A stretch of 64,000 nucleotides of DNA from Rheinheimera sp. 4Y26 (GCF_025245835.1 NZ_JAOBWS010000003.1:248001-312000), one strand, 5' to 3'. Shown: positions 42,556 to 51,583, counted from the stretch's first letter. Numbers and translations: made by a program. Notes: generated by a model not told the origin, from the letters alone.

Positions 42556-42651
42556 ATGAGAAAGTCGGGCCATACCTGCAGCTTATATTCCAGCCAATAT
42601 CTGGGGGGCAGTCCACTACACCTATTGGCCTGATAGCGGCTTTTAACGGAC

Positions 42652-43926
42652 TTAACCCAACCAGACAATCAACATGCCCACCAGCAAAATCAGGCTGGTA
42701 GCCAGTATTAATTTACGTCTTAACAGCACACTGCCAAGTGTCATCACCAGCAGACCTTTGACCAGGGTATTACTGAGCGCTGCCACAAGTAACGCAGCAG
42801 CTGACAAATTTAACTGATTGTTTTGCCTGGCAAGTTCAGTCATGGACAAGGTAATGGCATCCACATCTGTTAAACCGGCAAGAGCCGCCACCAGATACAA
42901 ACCTTCAGCAGGCGCATAGTGTTGTGTCAGCTTCACCGCCAATAACACCAGCGCAAATAACAAAGCAAATTTACTGGCCTCCCACAGGCTAAAAGGGTTA
43001 CTGAGGTTGTCCTGACGCTGTTTAATTTGCCGCCCGGCATTGCCCCGCCAGTAAAAAAAACCAGCCAAAGCGGCAGTAAACAAAGCCATCAGGCTAAAAG
43101 GCAGCCAAATCTGCGCCAGCAGAGGCAAATACACCAGGGCGACAGTGACCATCACCCGCACAAACATCACCAGCCAGGCCAGTAGAATACCGCTTGCCAG
43201 TTTATCGGCCGCATCGCTGTCGATTTCGGTTTTACTTTGCCTGGCCATACTCATACTGACCGCAGTGGAGGACACCAAACCACCGGCAAGACCTGCCAAC
43301 GCAGTGCCACGGCCAGAGCCTAATAGCCGTATCGCGATATAACCCAATAATGATAAAGCGGAAATTAAAATCACCAATAACCAGAGTTTATAGGGGTTCA
43401 GTGCCAGCCAGGGATCGATGGCGTGATCAGGCAACAAGGGCAAAATAATAAAAGTCGCCAACAATAATTTACTGCCGGCATATAAATCTGTGGTATCGAG
43501 TTTGCTGACCAATCCATGCAGCGGCTGTTTAAAGGTCAAAATGGCCGAGGTTAAAATGGCCAGTGCCACCGCAAGTTCGGCATAGCCAAACATCACGGCC
43601 CCCCCCAATAAACAAACGGTAATAGCGCTGATTTCAGTAGTGAGGCCAAGTGCGGCTGGTTGCTGCCGGTTTTCCAGCACATAAGCGGTGATCACCACCA
43701 GAGACAACGCCAGCACAGCACTGATAAATAACCAGGGACTTTGCAGATGAATAGATAACCAGGCACTGACAGCGCCCACCTGGGCTATCAGAATAAAAGT
43801 GCGCAAGCCGCCAAAGGTGCCCGGGTGTTCAGTGGTTTTGTGTTTTTCACGTTCAATGCCAACCAAAGCACCGATGGCCAGTGCCAGCAAAAAGTTCCGC
43901 ACTGCAACTACATCAAACTCTGCCAT
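42652..43926 (-). CDS. MgtC/SapB-DUF4010 membrane protein
   Basis: 424 residues, about twelve transmembrane helices. The N-terminal MgtC-like domain contains LALAIGALVGIEREKH and GTFGGLRTFILIAQVGAVSAWL. The C-terminal DUF4010 domain has GRGTALAGLAGGLVSSTAVSMSMARQSK and ALAGLTDVDAITLSMTELAR. The two are commonly fused. It sits in the inner membrane; transport or regulation of ion balance is suspected, but the function is not proven. It lies 98 bases upstream of the stop-side neighbour, a diguanylate cyclase gene on the same strand. Confidence 0.9.
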   Translation of the reverse strand: MAEFDVVAVRNFLLALAIGALVGIEREKHKTTEHPGTFGGLRTFILIAQVGAVSAWLSIHLQSPWLFISAVLALSLVVITAYVLENRQQPAALGLTTEISAITVCLLGGAVMFGYAELAVALAILTSAILTFKQPLHGLVSKLDTTDLYAGSKLLLATFIILPLLPDHAIDPWLALNPYKLWLLVILISALSLLGYIAIRLLGSGRGTALAGLAGGLVSSTAVSMSMARQSKTEIDSDAADKLASGILLAWLVMFVRVMVTVALVYLPLLAQIWLPFSLMALFTAALAGFFYWRGNAGRQIKQRQDNLSNPFSLWEASKFALLFALVLLAVKLTQHYAPAEGLYLVAALAGLTDVDAITLSMTELARQNNQLNLSAAALLVAALSNTLVKGLLVMTLGSVLLRRKLILATSLILLVGMLIVWLG

Positions 43927-44024
43927 GCCAAGTCTCTGAATTTATTCTGGGATATCAACATCATGGCCGATTTGTACCACAGGCAGCAAGGCCAGAACCT
44001 GAGCTGGCGCAGCTTTTTGCGTTT

Positions 44025-45560
44025 TTATTGCACCGGGCTGCGTTGTTGCCCTTCATCGGCAAGCACCACCTGATTTCTGCCCTGATGCTTAGCCCGGTAC
44101 AAAGCTTCATCGGCCAGTTGAATTAACAATTCCGGCTCCTGTTGTGGCATAGGGGTGAGCACCGCAATACCGATGCTGACAGTGACATGTCCAAGCGGCG
44201 AGCCCTGATGCGGAATATGTAATGATGCAAAAGCCACCCGCATCAGTTCTGCTTGTTGTTTCAGATAGCTGATTTCTGCCTGCGGTACCACCAGCGCAAA
44301 TTCTTCACCACCATAACGGGCGGCTAAGTCGGTAGCCCGGCGCGCACCCAACCTCAGCAACTGACCTATCTGACGCAAACATTCGTCGCCCTGCAAATGG
44401 CCGTATTGATCGTTGTAGTTTTTAAACCAATCCACATCCAGCATCATTAAACCGACCTTCTGGCCCAACCGGCTGGCTCTTTGCCATTCTGCGGCCAGAT
44501 AACTGTCAAAACGTCTTCTGTTGGCAAGGCCGGTCAGCGCGTCGGTCACACTTAACAGTTCCAGTTGCCGGTTGGCTTCCGACAGCTGCCGGGTGCGTTC
44601 CTCCACCCTTTGTTCTAACAGCCTTTTGCTGCTTAACAGTTCAGTGGCCCAGATTTTACGCAGCCTGCGCTGCTCTGCTAATAAAGCCTGGATCACTAAA
44701 ATGACTGCAGCCAGAAAACCGCAAAATAACTGCATGGCGGTTTCGGTGTCAGTCGGGTTCTCTGAAATAAAGGGCCCATAGCCTGCCGTGGTGCCGACCC
44801 ACACCAGTAAAAAAGTCATCACCTGAAATAAAAACACCACACAGGGGCTGGCGGTTAAAGTGACAAACAGCAAGGGGATTAATAATAAAGCGGGTTGTAA
44901 AAAAGCCGGCGGCAACCAGATTTGGCCTGGGCCAAACAAAAAAAACGCCGTCACAGACAAACACAACAAGGCCAGCAGTTTAAGCCTCGCCTGACGTAAA
45001 TTGCGACGCCAGCCAGGCTGCAACTGCTGACACATCAAAAGTGGCGCCACCACCAGCGCCCCCACCATATTGCTGACGCTCCAGTTCACTACACCGTTTA
45101 AATAACCATGTGGCCAGGGTAAAGAAATCAGCCAATAACTGCCGACGCCAAACACAGCAGCCACAGCACCACAAAGGGCTGTGGCCGGCAAAAAGCGTTT
45201 TAACACCCATTGTAAATCAGCAAAAGACTGAGCCATGGAACTCACATGTCCGCAAAGCCATAAGCCAACCACAGCCCCCAGGGTATTACCAGTGGCTGTC
45301 AGCAAGGTGATAACAAGCACCTGCCAGGACCAGAGCGACTGCTGCAAGCTGGCAAAATAAACCAGCACCACCAGTATTGAAGCAATAAATACCAGCCAGG
45401 CCATCCGGTAGCCGTACAATAATAAAGCAGCAACAGCAACACCTGCAGAAGGCCAGACACTGATGGTCTGGAACAGGTACATGGTAATAAAGGCAAAAAG
45501 AAGATAAAAAAAACCAAACCAGAGCCAACGCATTTTGGCAGCTTTTTCCTGCCCTGCCAT
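44025..45560 (-). CDS. MASE1-GGDEF diguanylate cyclase
   Basis: 511 residues. I chose ATG 45560 over a TTG 14 codons upstream; ATG 45533 (MRWLWFGFF) is also possible. A MASE1 sensor region of eight or more helices fills the first 290 residues (FAFITMYLFQTISVWPSAGVA, VNWSVSNMVGALVVAPLL). A coiled coil (about 305-340) leads to a GGDEF domain: VTDALTGLANRRRFD, MMLDVDWFKNYNDQYGH and active-site YGGEEF. An RATD inhibitory site lies five residues before GGEEF, so product inhibition is expected. It makes cyclic di-GMP in response to an unknown signal. Confidence 0.93.
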   Translation of the reverse strand: MAGQEKAAKMRWLWFGFFYLLFAFITMYLFQTISVWPSAGVAVAALLLYGYRMAWLVFIASILVVLVYFASLQQSLWSWQVLVITLLTATGNTLGAVVGLWLCGHVSSMAQSFADLQWVLKRFLPATALCGAVAAVFGVGSYWLISLPWPHGYLNGVVNWSVSNMVGALVVAPLLMCQQLQPGWRRNLRQARLKLLALLCLSVTAFFLFGPGQIWLPPAFLQPALLLIPLLFVTLTASPCVVFLFQVMTFLLVWVGTTAGYGPFISENPTDTETAMQLFCGFLAAVILVIQALLAEQRRLRKIWATELLSSKRLLEQRVEERTRQLSEANRQLELLSVTDALTGLANRRRFDSYLAAEWQRASRLGQKVGLMMLDVDWFKNYNDQYGHLQGDECLRQIGQLLRLGARRATDLAARYGGEEFALVVPQAEISYLKQQAELMRVAFASLHIPHQGSPLGHVTVSIGIAVLTPMPQQEPELLIQLADEALYRAKHQGRNQVVLADEGQQRSPVQ

Positions 45561-45857
45561 AGTGCTTATAGTCCTCGGTCGTGATACTGCTGGCTCTGTC
45601 AACGCAACAATCCTGGTTCTGTTTCAGATGCAATCCTTTAAGCATCGTCAATTTCCAAGCAGTGTCAACTAAATCTGTCAAATGCACGCAGCTTTTCAGC
45701 AGCAGCCTTGATGATAAAAAGTACTATTTGACTACGAAGTAACAAAACTGTGTCACAAAAAGGTTTCATCAAACCAGATCCGGGGTTATTGTTACTTAAA
45801 GGTTGCCGCTCTTGCCGATACGATGACAACAGAGTGCTTTTCAACAAAGGATTGTTT

Positions 45858-46670
45858 ATGCGAAGAAATAGAATGCGTTACATAGGGTTATTTTCCGGCG
45901 TATTGCTCACACTCACGGCTTGTGGCAGTGACAACAGCACCACCCCTGCAGCAGCTGAAATCACCCCACCCGCTGCAACCTTGCCAGCCCAACCTCTGCC
46001 CGACAACAGCCAGCAACAGCATTATCAGGTTTTGCTATTTGGTAACAGCCATATGCGCAGTCATAACTTTTCCCAATTGCTGACGCAGCTGATCCAGGCG
46101 GGCAAATCTACTAGTCAGGTGACGGTCGTCACTGCCCCTGGTGGCAGTTACCTTGACGAACGTTATTATCAGGCTGAAAGCCGGAATTTAGTTGAGAATG
46201 GCAAATGGACTCATCTGATTTTGCAGGGACAAAAATATTCGACGTCTGGCCTGTACGATTACCCAACTGATCTGACCGCCGCCTGGGTTGAATTGGCCAA
46301 AACCAAACAAACAACCCCGGTGCTTTATCCTGAGCATGCCCAAATGGGTAACTTTGCTGAAGGAACCCAAATTTACAACATCCTGAAAAAAGTACAGCAA
46401 CAACATCCCTCTTGTCTTGCCCCTATCCCTTATGCCTGGGAACAATTGATAACCCGACAGCCCGACATCCAACTGCATGAACGGGATGGTAATCATGCCA
46501 ATCTGCAAGGTGCCATGTTAAGTGCCCTGGTGTTATATGAGGTGATTACAAACTCGCCGGCCGATCAATTGCCCTATATCGCCAATATCGCATTAACTGC
46601 CGCAACTCAGCAGTTGCTGCGACAACAGGCATCCGCAACCCTGCAGCAATACCCTGCCTGCCCCAAATAA
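45858..46670 (+). CDS. SGNH/GDSL-like hydrolase lipoprotein
   Basis: 270 residues from ATG 45858, with AAAGGA six bases upstream. The lipobox is LTLTAC, so it is a lipoprotein with a T/P-rich linker (about 25-55). SGNH blocks can be seen: block I LLFGNSHMRSHNF with catalytic Ser, block II Gly in PGGSYLD, a block III-like HLILQGQKYS, and the block V pair in RDGNHANLQG (Asp and His). It probably hydrolyses an ester on an envelope or extracellular substrate. The gene is divergent from the diguanylate cyclase, sharing a promoter region of about 300 bases. Confidence 0.75.
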   Translation: MRRNRMRYIGLFSGVLLTLTACGSDNSTTPAAAEITPPAATLPAQPLPDNSQQQHYQVLLFGNSHMRSHNFSQLLTQLIQAGKSTSQVTVVTAPGGSYLDERYYQAESRNLVENGKWTHLILQGQKYSTSGLYDYPTDLTAAWVELAKTKQTTPVLYPEHAQMGNFAEGTQIYNILKKVQQQHPSCLAPIPYAWEQLITRQPDIQLHERDGNHANLQGAMLSALVLYEVITNSPADQLPYIANIALTAATQQLLRQQASATLQQYPACPK

Positions 46671-47186
46671 CACCACATCTGTCTTGTAGTGTGTTCAAAC
46701 GTGCTGCATCACCGGGGGCAAAGCACAACACAAATGGTACAAACTTTATTGCATCTGATGCGCGGCGACATGACTTGTTGTTGATTGCCACTGCATCAAA
46801 GAAGCGGCACAAGGGTGATTTGATGTCATCTGGTGCCGCCACAAGGTGATGTTCATCCCACCACGCTTACCTGTCATAACCCGTCATAACCTAATCCGCC
46901 TTTGCGTACTGGTCCGATCAAAGCCTCTACACAACCTCATGAACCTCCATCACAAGCGCCCGGCAAAAACTCAATAACATGATGATTTAAATATATTTAC
47001 GACGTGTTTTTTTTTAAATGCCGCAAAAGCCCCCCGCCATAAAAGCTGCTAAAAGCACCCACAAAAATACAACACCAGCAGCAACCCACACCACAAACCC
47101 TTTACAACTGATGCTTTTTTAATCTAGGATGCTGATCACCTTAAATGGTATACAATATATTTAATACAATATAATAAGGATTGAAA
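46671..47186. promoter_or_regulatory. Promoter region of the TonB-dependent receptor
   Basis: 516 bases without a gene. Just before the receptor, TACAATATA occurs twice (47151-47159 and 47165-47173), a direct repeat with a 14-base period. AAGGA (47176-47180) follows, six bases before GTG 47187. CTGTCATAAC and CCGTCATAAC (46871-46890) form a tandem 10-mer that looks like a Pho box but with a 10-base, not 11-base, period. No Fur box is seen. Confidence 0.45.
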
Positions 47187-50162
47187 GTGAAACACAGTCG
47201 CAATATCAACAACTTACGCTTGTCTGTTCTGGCAAGCGCCTTAGCTTTTGCTTTGCATACAGTGCCGGCTCAGGCGCAGGACAACACCAGCGGTTTGTTA
47301 AAAGGTGTGGTCACCACAGCATCAGGTCAGCAACTGGCTCAGGCTACTGTCACGGTCAAACATCTGGAGCAGGGATTTACCCGTTCAGTGCAAACCAATG
47401 CCAAAGGTGAATATGTGCTGCGTGGTTTGCCGGTTGGCCGTTATCAGGTGCTGGTTAGCGAGCCTGGTCAGGCGCCTGTTGCCATGGAGCAAATTAACAT
47501 CAGCCTGGGCCAGAGCCTGGTGTATACGCCGGTGTTAAAACAAGGCGGTGCTGATATTGAACGTATTGCAGTGGCAGGAAGCGTCATGCGGCAGATTGAC
47601 ACCAGCGACTCAACCGCCGGCCTCACCATAGACGCCGACACTTTAGATTTAATGCCGGTGAACACTGGTTTTGAAAATATTGCTTTGTTAACACCTGGCG
47701 TTGCCCGCAGCGCACAGTTTGACGCCTCCAGCTTTGGCGGTGCTTCCTCTGCCGAAAACGGCTATTTCTTAAATGGTATGAATATCAGCGCGCTGCGCAC
47801 CGGCATTGGTTCTATTAACCTGCCTTGGGAAGCCATAGCGCAAACTCAGGTCAAAACCGGCGGTATTTCCGCAGAATATGACCGTTTTATCGGTGGTGTG
47901 GTGAATGCGGTGTCACGCTCAGGCACAAATGATCTGCAATACGGCGCTGAACTGCGTTACGACCCGGCCAGCCTCAACAGTCCACACCAAACGGTGTACA
48001 AACCCAATGGCGCCATGTCGATCAATAACGAAGACAGCAGCAACCAGTTTCAGGAAGCCAACGTTTGGGTCAGTGGTCCTTTGTTAGAAGACAAAATGTT
48101 TTTCTACGCCCTGTTTAACCCGCGCGAATCCAACAACGAATATGCTAACTCGGCCGGTACTTTATTTACCGATTACACCAAAGACGAAAACCGCTGGTTT
48201 GTAAACCTGGACTGGTATCTGACGGACGATCACAGCCTGACATTTACCGCCCTTGATAACAGTGCCGATGAAACCTACCGTGAATTTGCCTGGAGCAAAA
48301 ACGCCGGCATCGGCAATAACACAGGCACCACTGCCCGCACCTCAGGCGGCAACATGTATTCTGCCCGCTATCAGGGCTTTTTAACGGACGACTTATCTGT
48401 TGCTGCCACCATAGGCCGGGTAGAAGATAGTCGTGCCACAGTACCAACCAACGCCCTGCCCGGCATCTGGGACTATGTCAATCTGAACGGCGAAAGATAC
48501 GGCAACTGGAGTACCAGTAACCTGATCAGTGAAGAGTATCAGCGCGACCAACTGCGTTTTGACGTCACTTATCAGCTCGATAACCATACCCTGCAGGCCG
48601 GTATCGACAGCGAAGAGCTGAGTGTAGATTACCTCGAGTTTCAAAACGGCGTGGGTGATGCCCGCGGCTGGTGGGAATACCGCACTTACTCTGCTATTGC
48701 ACGTATTGGTTTACCAAAAGGCACTTATATTCAGCAGCGCCAGCGCGACACCGGTGGTGAGACCGAAGTGAATTCCAGAGCCTTGTATATTCAGGACAGC
48801 TGGCAAATTAACGATGGCCTGACACTCAATGCTGGCCTGAGATACAGCAATTTTGAAAACACCGCCAGCACTGGCCAAACCTATGCCAAACTGGAAAACC
48901 AGCTGGCACCAAGATTACAGCTGATTTGGGACCCGGTGGGCGATGGTGAGCAGAAAGTTTTTGCCACCGCAGGCCGTTATTTCCAGCCTATTGCCGCCAA
49001 TATGAATATCAAACAGGCCAGCGGCCAGAAAGATGTGCATTTTTACTTTCAGCCAGGCGCATTAAACGCCGATGGCACGCTCAAACTTAAAGCCGACGGT
49101 TCACCTGAACTGGGCGCTCTGGTGGCCACCGACACAGTACAAAGTGGCGAAGTGGATGTTGAGCGTATTGCATCCAATAACCTGGGCCCAATGTATTCAG
49201 ACGAGTGGACTTTAGGTTATGAGCAGCAGTTGGGCGACAGGCTCAAAGGCGGTGTGCGTTTTGTATACCGCGATTTAAAACAATCGATTGAAGACTCAGA
49301 TTTAGGTCCTGTGGTGGCACAGTGGCTCAAACAAAATAATGTGAATAACAAAAGCAAAGAAAGTTATTTTTATACCCTGATTAACCCGGGCAAAGACGTG
49401 GTTTTTTTGTATGACTTTGACAAAGACGGCACCAAAGAGCGGGTTGAACTAAGCGCCGACGATTTAAAACTGCCCATTCCAAAACGCCGTTATCTGGCAT
49501 GGGAATTTACCCTCGAAGGCCGGCCAACTGATGATCTGACCGTATTTGCCTCTTACGTCTGGTCACATAGCTGGGGCATGACCGAAGGTTTGGTGCGTTC
49601 CGACAATGGCCAGGCCGATCCGGGCTGGACCACCTCTTATGACTACGCCGACTTAATGGACCACGCTGCTGGTAACCTGCCCAATGATCGTCGTCATGCG
49701 CTGAAATTCAGTGGTGTATATCAGCTCAATGACGACTGGAGCCTGGGTTTAGTGGCACGCGCCACCTCAGGCCAGCCGCGCAACAAGTTCAGTATTCACC
49801 CAACAGGGGTCGATACCTGTGAAGCTGGTTTATGGGCCGACTGGTGTGCCAGCCAATGGTATGACGAAGCGTCATTCTATGACTGGGACGGCACTCCGGC
49901 GCCAAGGGGCAGTGCTGGCCGCCTCGACTGGTTATATGAACTGGACTTCTCTGTTACTTACGCCACCACCATTAAAGGCGGCGACTTCACAGTAAAAGGC
50001 ACCATTTACAACCTGTTTAACTTCGACACCCCAATCCGAGTGAACGAAGTGGCACAAATTACCAACAAAGACGGCAGCTTCGCCGCCAACCCGGACTGGA
50101 ACATTGCCACCGAGTTGCAGGACGCCCGCACCGCCTCACTGGTGGTCAGGTATTCGTTCTAA
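47187..50162 (+). CDS. Oar-like TonB-dependent receptor with carboxypeptidase-regulatory domain
   Basis: 991 residues. GTG 47187 is chosen for the AAGGA site six bases before; a TTG two codons upstream overlaps that site. After the signal peptide (ALAFALHTVPAQAQ) comes a carboxypeptidase-regulatory-like domain (about 35-110: LLKGVVTTASGQQLAQATVTV, GRYQVLVS). A plug (FENIALLTPGVARSAQF, GGISAEYDRFIGGVVNAVSRSG) and a 22-strand barrel follow, ending in LVVRYSF. Oar-type receptors in Alteromonadales import large substrates, probably peptides or glycans. No TonB, ExbB or ExbD gene is nearby. Its co-location with peptidases suggests peptide import. Confidence 0.93.
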   Translation: MKHSRNINNLRLSVLASALAFALHTVPAQAQDNTSGLLKGVVTTASGQQLAQATVTVKHLEQGFTRSVQTNAKGEYVLRGLPVGRYQVLVSEPGQAPVAMEQINISLGQSLVYTPVLKQGGADIERIAVAGSVMRQIDTSDSTAGLTIDADTLDLMPVNTGFENIALLTPGVARSAQFDASSFGGASSAENGYFLNGMNISALRTGIGSINLPWEAIAQTQVKTGGISAEYDRFIGGVVNAVSRSGTNDLQYGAELRYDPASLNSPHQTVYKPNGAMSINNEDSSNQFQEANVWVSGPLLEDKMFFYALFNPRESNNEYANSAGTLFTDYTKDENRWFVNLDWYLTDDHSLTFTALDNSADETYREFAWSKNAGIGNNTGTTARTSGGNMYSARYQGFLTDDLSVAATIGRVEDSRATVPTNALPGIWDYVNLNGERYGNWSTSNLISEEYQRDQLRFDVTYQLDNHTLQAGIDSEELSVDYLEFQNGVGDARGWWEYRTYSAIARIGLPKGTYIQQRQRDTGGETEVNSRALYIQDSWQINDGLTLNAGLRYSNFENTASTGQTYAKLENQLAPRLQLIWDPVGDGEQKVFATAGRYFQPIAANMNIKQASGQKDVHFYFQPGALNADGTLKLKADGSPELGALVATDTVQSGEVDVERIASNNLGPMYSDEWTLGYEQQLGDRLKGGVRFVYRDLKQSIEDSDLGPVVAQWLKQNNVNNKSKESYFYTLINPGKDVVFLYDFDKDGTKERVELSADDLKLPIPKRRYLAWEFTLEGRPTDDLTVFASYVWSHSWGMTEGLVRSDNGQADPGWTTSYDYADLMDHAAGNLPNDRRHALKFSGVYQLNDDWSLGLVARATSGQPRNKFSIHPTGVDTCEAGLWADWCASQWYDEASFYDWDGTPAPRGSAGRLDWLYELDFSVTYATTIKGGDFTVKGTIYNLFNFDTPIRVNEVAQITNKDGSFAANPDWNIATELQDARTASLVVRYSF

Positions 50163-50172
50163 GGGGTAAAAA

Positions 50173-50320
50173 AATCAGCTTTGCGGCAAACTCCCGGCAA
50201 CAAAGCTGATAAGTAAAAAACCACCGACCAGAAGGTGGTTTTTAATTGTCGATAAAGCGCAAACAAAACCGGCCACAGGCAAAGCCAGGGAGGCCCCGCC
50301 TGCGGCCGGTTTTTTGTTTG
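50173..50320 (+). terminator. Cluster of three hairpins after the TonB receptor gene
   Basis: First, ATCAGCTTTG (50174-50183) pairs with CAAAGCTGAT (50201-50210). Second, AAAAACCACC (50216-50225), loop GACCAGAA, GGTGGTTTTT (50234-50243) is a good terminator. Third, AAAACCGGCC with CAGGC (50265-50280) pairs with GCCTG and GGCCGGTTTTTT (50298-50315), also terminator-like. Confidence 0.75.
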
Positions 50321-50344
50321 GGAAAAGGTTTAGGAATAACAGAA

Positions 50345-50423
50345 TTTAACTATCGCCTAAACGGCGAGCAACTTGTTGCGAGTCCAGCGGACGAAGGCCG
50401 CGATGTTTAAGGCGCTTGTTAGC
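50345..50423 (-). repeat. attC-like recombination site (integron cassette type)
   Basis: Read on the minus strand the site starts GCTAACAAGCGCCTTAAAC and ends GTTTAGGCGATAGTTAAAT. The outer arms pair: TAAC with GTTA, GCGCCT with AGGCG, AAAC with GTTT, with the unpaired bases expected of an attC imperfect palindrome. Its end fits the core G-TTRRRY (GTTAAAT). It lies directly after the stop codon of the acetyltransferase gene, as attC does in gene cassettes. The inner box (GTTAGCA) is not a perfect core match. Confidence 0.6.
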
Positions 50424-50904
50424 ATTTTACCCTGCACTGGTAAATGCAGAACGATACTTAACAAAGCCGCGCTTAACTTCCCCTTTAAAACCCTGCTTTT
50501 CAAAAAATGCATGTGAATCTAACCGCTGCGAAGAGCTAAGAAGCATGATCTTAGAGCAGTTTGTACCAACGCAAAAAACTTCAATTGCTTTAAATAAAGC
50601 AGTACCAACACCCAACCCGCGCGCAACAACATCAACAATAACGTTTTCTACTACAGCGAACGGCTGGTTACGAAACATAACATCAGAGCACAATGAAACT
50701 AACGCACTCCCGACAACATTACCTTGGTAGTCACAGACAAATAGCTTTGAGCGCGAATCGTCATAAAGAGCCTGTATTTGTTCTGGCTCTACATTTACCG
50801 CAGGATTACTAACCAACTGGTTATACAGTTTCGACAATCTTAAAGCATCTTCGGGCTTTGCTTCACGAACTATCAAATGAACACCTACCATCCTGAAATG
50901 CTAA
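50350..50904 (-). mobile_element. Putative lone integron gene cassette carrying a GNAT gene
   Basis: About 555 bases: one promoterless gene that almost fills the unit, with an attC-like site at its 3' end (50345-50423). The 12-mer TTGTTAGCATTT stands inverted at both ends (50416-50427 and 50896-50907). The gene is on the minus strand. No integron integrase gene is visible in this window. The base use of the gene differs from its neighbours (more A/T-rich). Confidence 0.5.
50427..50891 (-). CDS. GNAT family N-acetyltransferase (cassette gene)
   Basis: 154 residues. The GNAT acetyl-CoA site is VDVVARGLGVGTALFKAIE (pattern RxxGxG/A: RGLGVG). VVENVIVDVVARG forms beta-4 before it, and FFEKQGFKGEVKRGFVKY is the closing strand-helix part. 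It acetylates an amine with acetyl-CoA in the cytosol; the substrate is unknown. The stop TAA is followed at once by the attC-like site, and the start lies a few bases inside the other boundary repeat. There is no promoter of its own. Acetyltransferases are among the most common cassette cargo. Confidence 0.88.
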   Translation of the reverse strand: MVGVHLIVREAKPEDALRLSKLYNQLVSNPAVNVEPEQIQALYDDSRSKLFVCDYQGNVVGSALVSLCSDVMFRNQPFAVVENVIVDVVARGLGVGTALFKAIEVFCVGTNCSKIMLLSSSQRLDSHAFFEKQGFKGEVKRGFVKYRSAFTSAG

Positions 50905-50917
50905 CAACTTAATCAAC

Positions 50918-50959
50918 GGGATAAACCACGCTTTAAATCGTGGTTTATCCCTTCTTTCG
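50918..50959 (+). terminator. Perfect 13-bp hairpin beside the cassette
   Basis: GGGATAAACCACG (50918-50930), loop CTTTAAAT, CGTGGTTTATCCC (50939-50951), then TTCTTTCG. It could terminate plus-strand transcription or be part of the insertion-site structure. Confidence 0.6.
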
Positions 50960-51177
50960 TTCCAATATGCATCAAAGCTACACAGAAATATGATTTACGA
51001 CAAGTAGTTATAACAGCTGCGATTTTTGGTTAGCGTGAAAGCGTGGGTAAACCCGCATAGTTAAATTGCAACAAATCACTTACAACAGGAAAAACCGGCC
51101 CGGTTGTATAAACGCGAAAAACTAAATCGTCAGACCAACGCCTTTCCCTCCCCGTTTTGCCGAGCCGATAAAAATTG

Positions 51178-51258
51178 AAAGTTTGAGGTTTTAAGACGCC
51201 AACTGTTTGAGGCAAGCGACGGTAGCGCTTGCCGAGTTTTGGCGGCGCCTCAAACTTT
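51178..51258. repeat. Nested palindromic element (three concentric stems)
   Basis: Outer stem AAAGTTTGAGG (51178-51188) with CCTCAAACTTT (51248-51258). Middle stem CGCCAA (51197-51202) with TTGGCG (51239-51244). Inner stem GGCAAGCG (51211-51218) with CGCTTGCC (51226-51233), loop ACGGTAG. Three perfect stems in register within 81 bases point to a selected structure: a mobile-element end or a structured RNA. Confidence 0.65.
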
Positions 51259-51303
51259 TGATTTTTAGCGGGCTTTCGAAGGCACACCGGGGTGATTTCT
51301 TTG

Positions 51304-51333
51304 GCTACTTTCTTTGTCAGCAAAGAAAGTAGC
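51304..51333. repeat. Perfect 13-bp hairpin next to the nested palindrome
   Basis: GCTACTTTCTTTG (51304-51316), loop TCAG, CAAAGAAAGTAGC (51321-51333), followed by a GC-rich CGCCCTGCGGCG. Very similar short sequences recur between genes in several proteobacteria, as I remember, so this is likely part of a dispersed repeat. Confidence 0.6.
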
Positions 51334-51412
51334 TCGCCCTGCGGCGAAACCGCTATTAAAACGCCATGCTGCAGGCATCAACCAACCGACATCTGGCATA
51401 ACACAGCTCAAC

Positions 51413-51458
51413 TGTTACCTATGTATTTGAACAAATGTGTTACCTATGAGGTTGAACA
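51413..51458. repeat. Tandem 21-base repeat, possible insertion-sequence remnant
   Basis: TGTTACCTATG followed by three variable bases and TTGAACA occurs at 51413-51433 and again at 51438-51458. Repeated end sequences of this kind are seen at the tips of some transposons. There is no transposase. Confidence 0.4.
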
Positions 51459-51551
51459 CAGCGGTTTATTTTCAGCTGCCAGGCTTTTGTGTCGCCAAAC
51501 AAAACCCAACCAAACAACGCCAGGCATATGGGTATTGCCTGCCCAGGCAAT

Positions 51552-51583
51552 AAAAAAGGCGTACAGCCTAAGCAATACGCCTT
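51552..51583 (-). terminator. Terminator after the first DUF885 gene
   Basis: On the minus strand AAGGCGTA (51583-51576) pairs with TACGCCTT (51563-51556) around a 12-base loop, followed by TTTTTTATT. It lies about 90 bases after the stop codon. Confidence 0.75.

Noticed and set aside
46871-46890. Pho box upstream of the TonB receptor
   Set aside because: The repeat period is 10 bases, not 11, and it lies about 300 bases from the gene, so I do not call it a Pho box.
51030-51323. Open frame of 97 codons on the minus strand
   Set aside because: It crosses the nested palindromes, has no ribosome-binding site and shows no domain. The structure of the DNA explains the open frame better than coding does.
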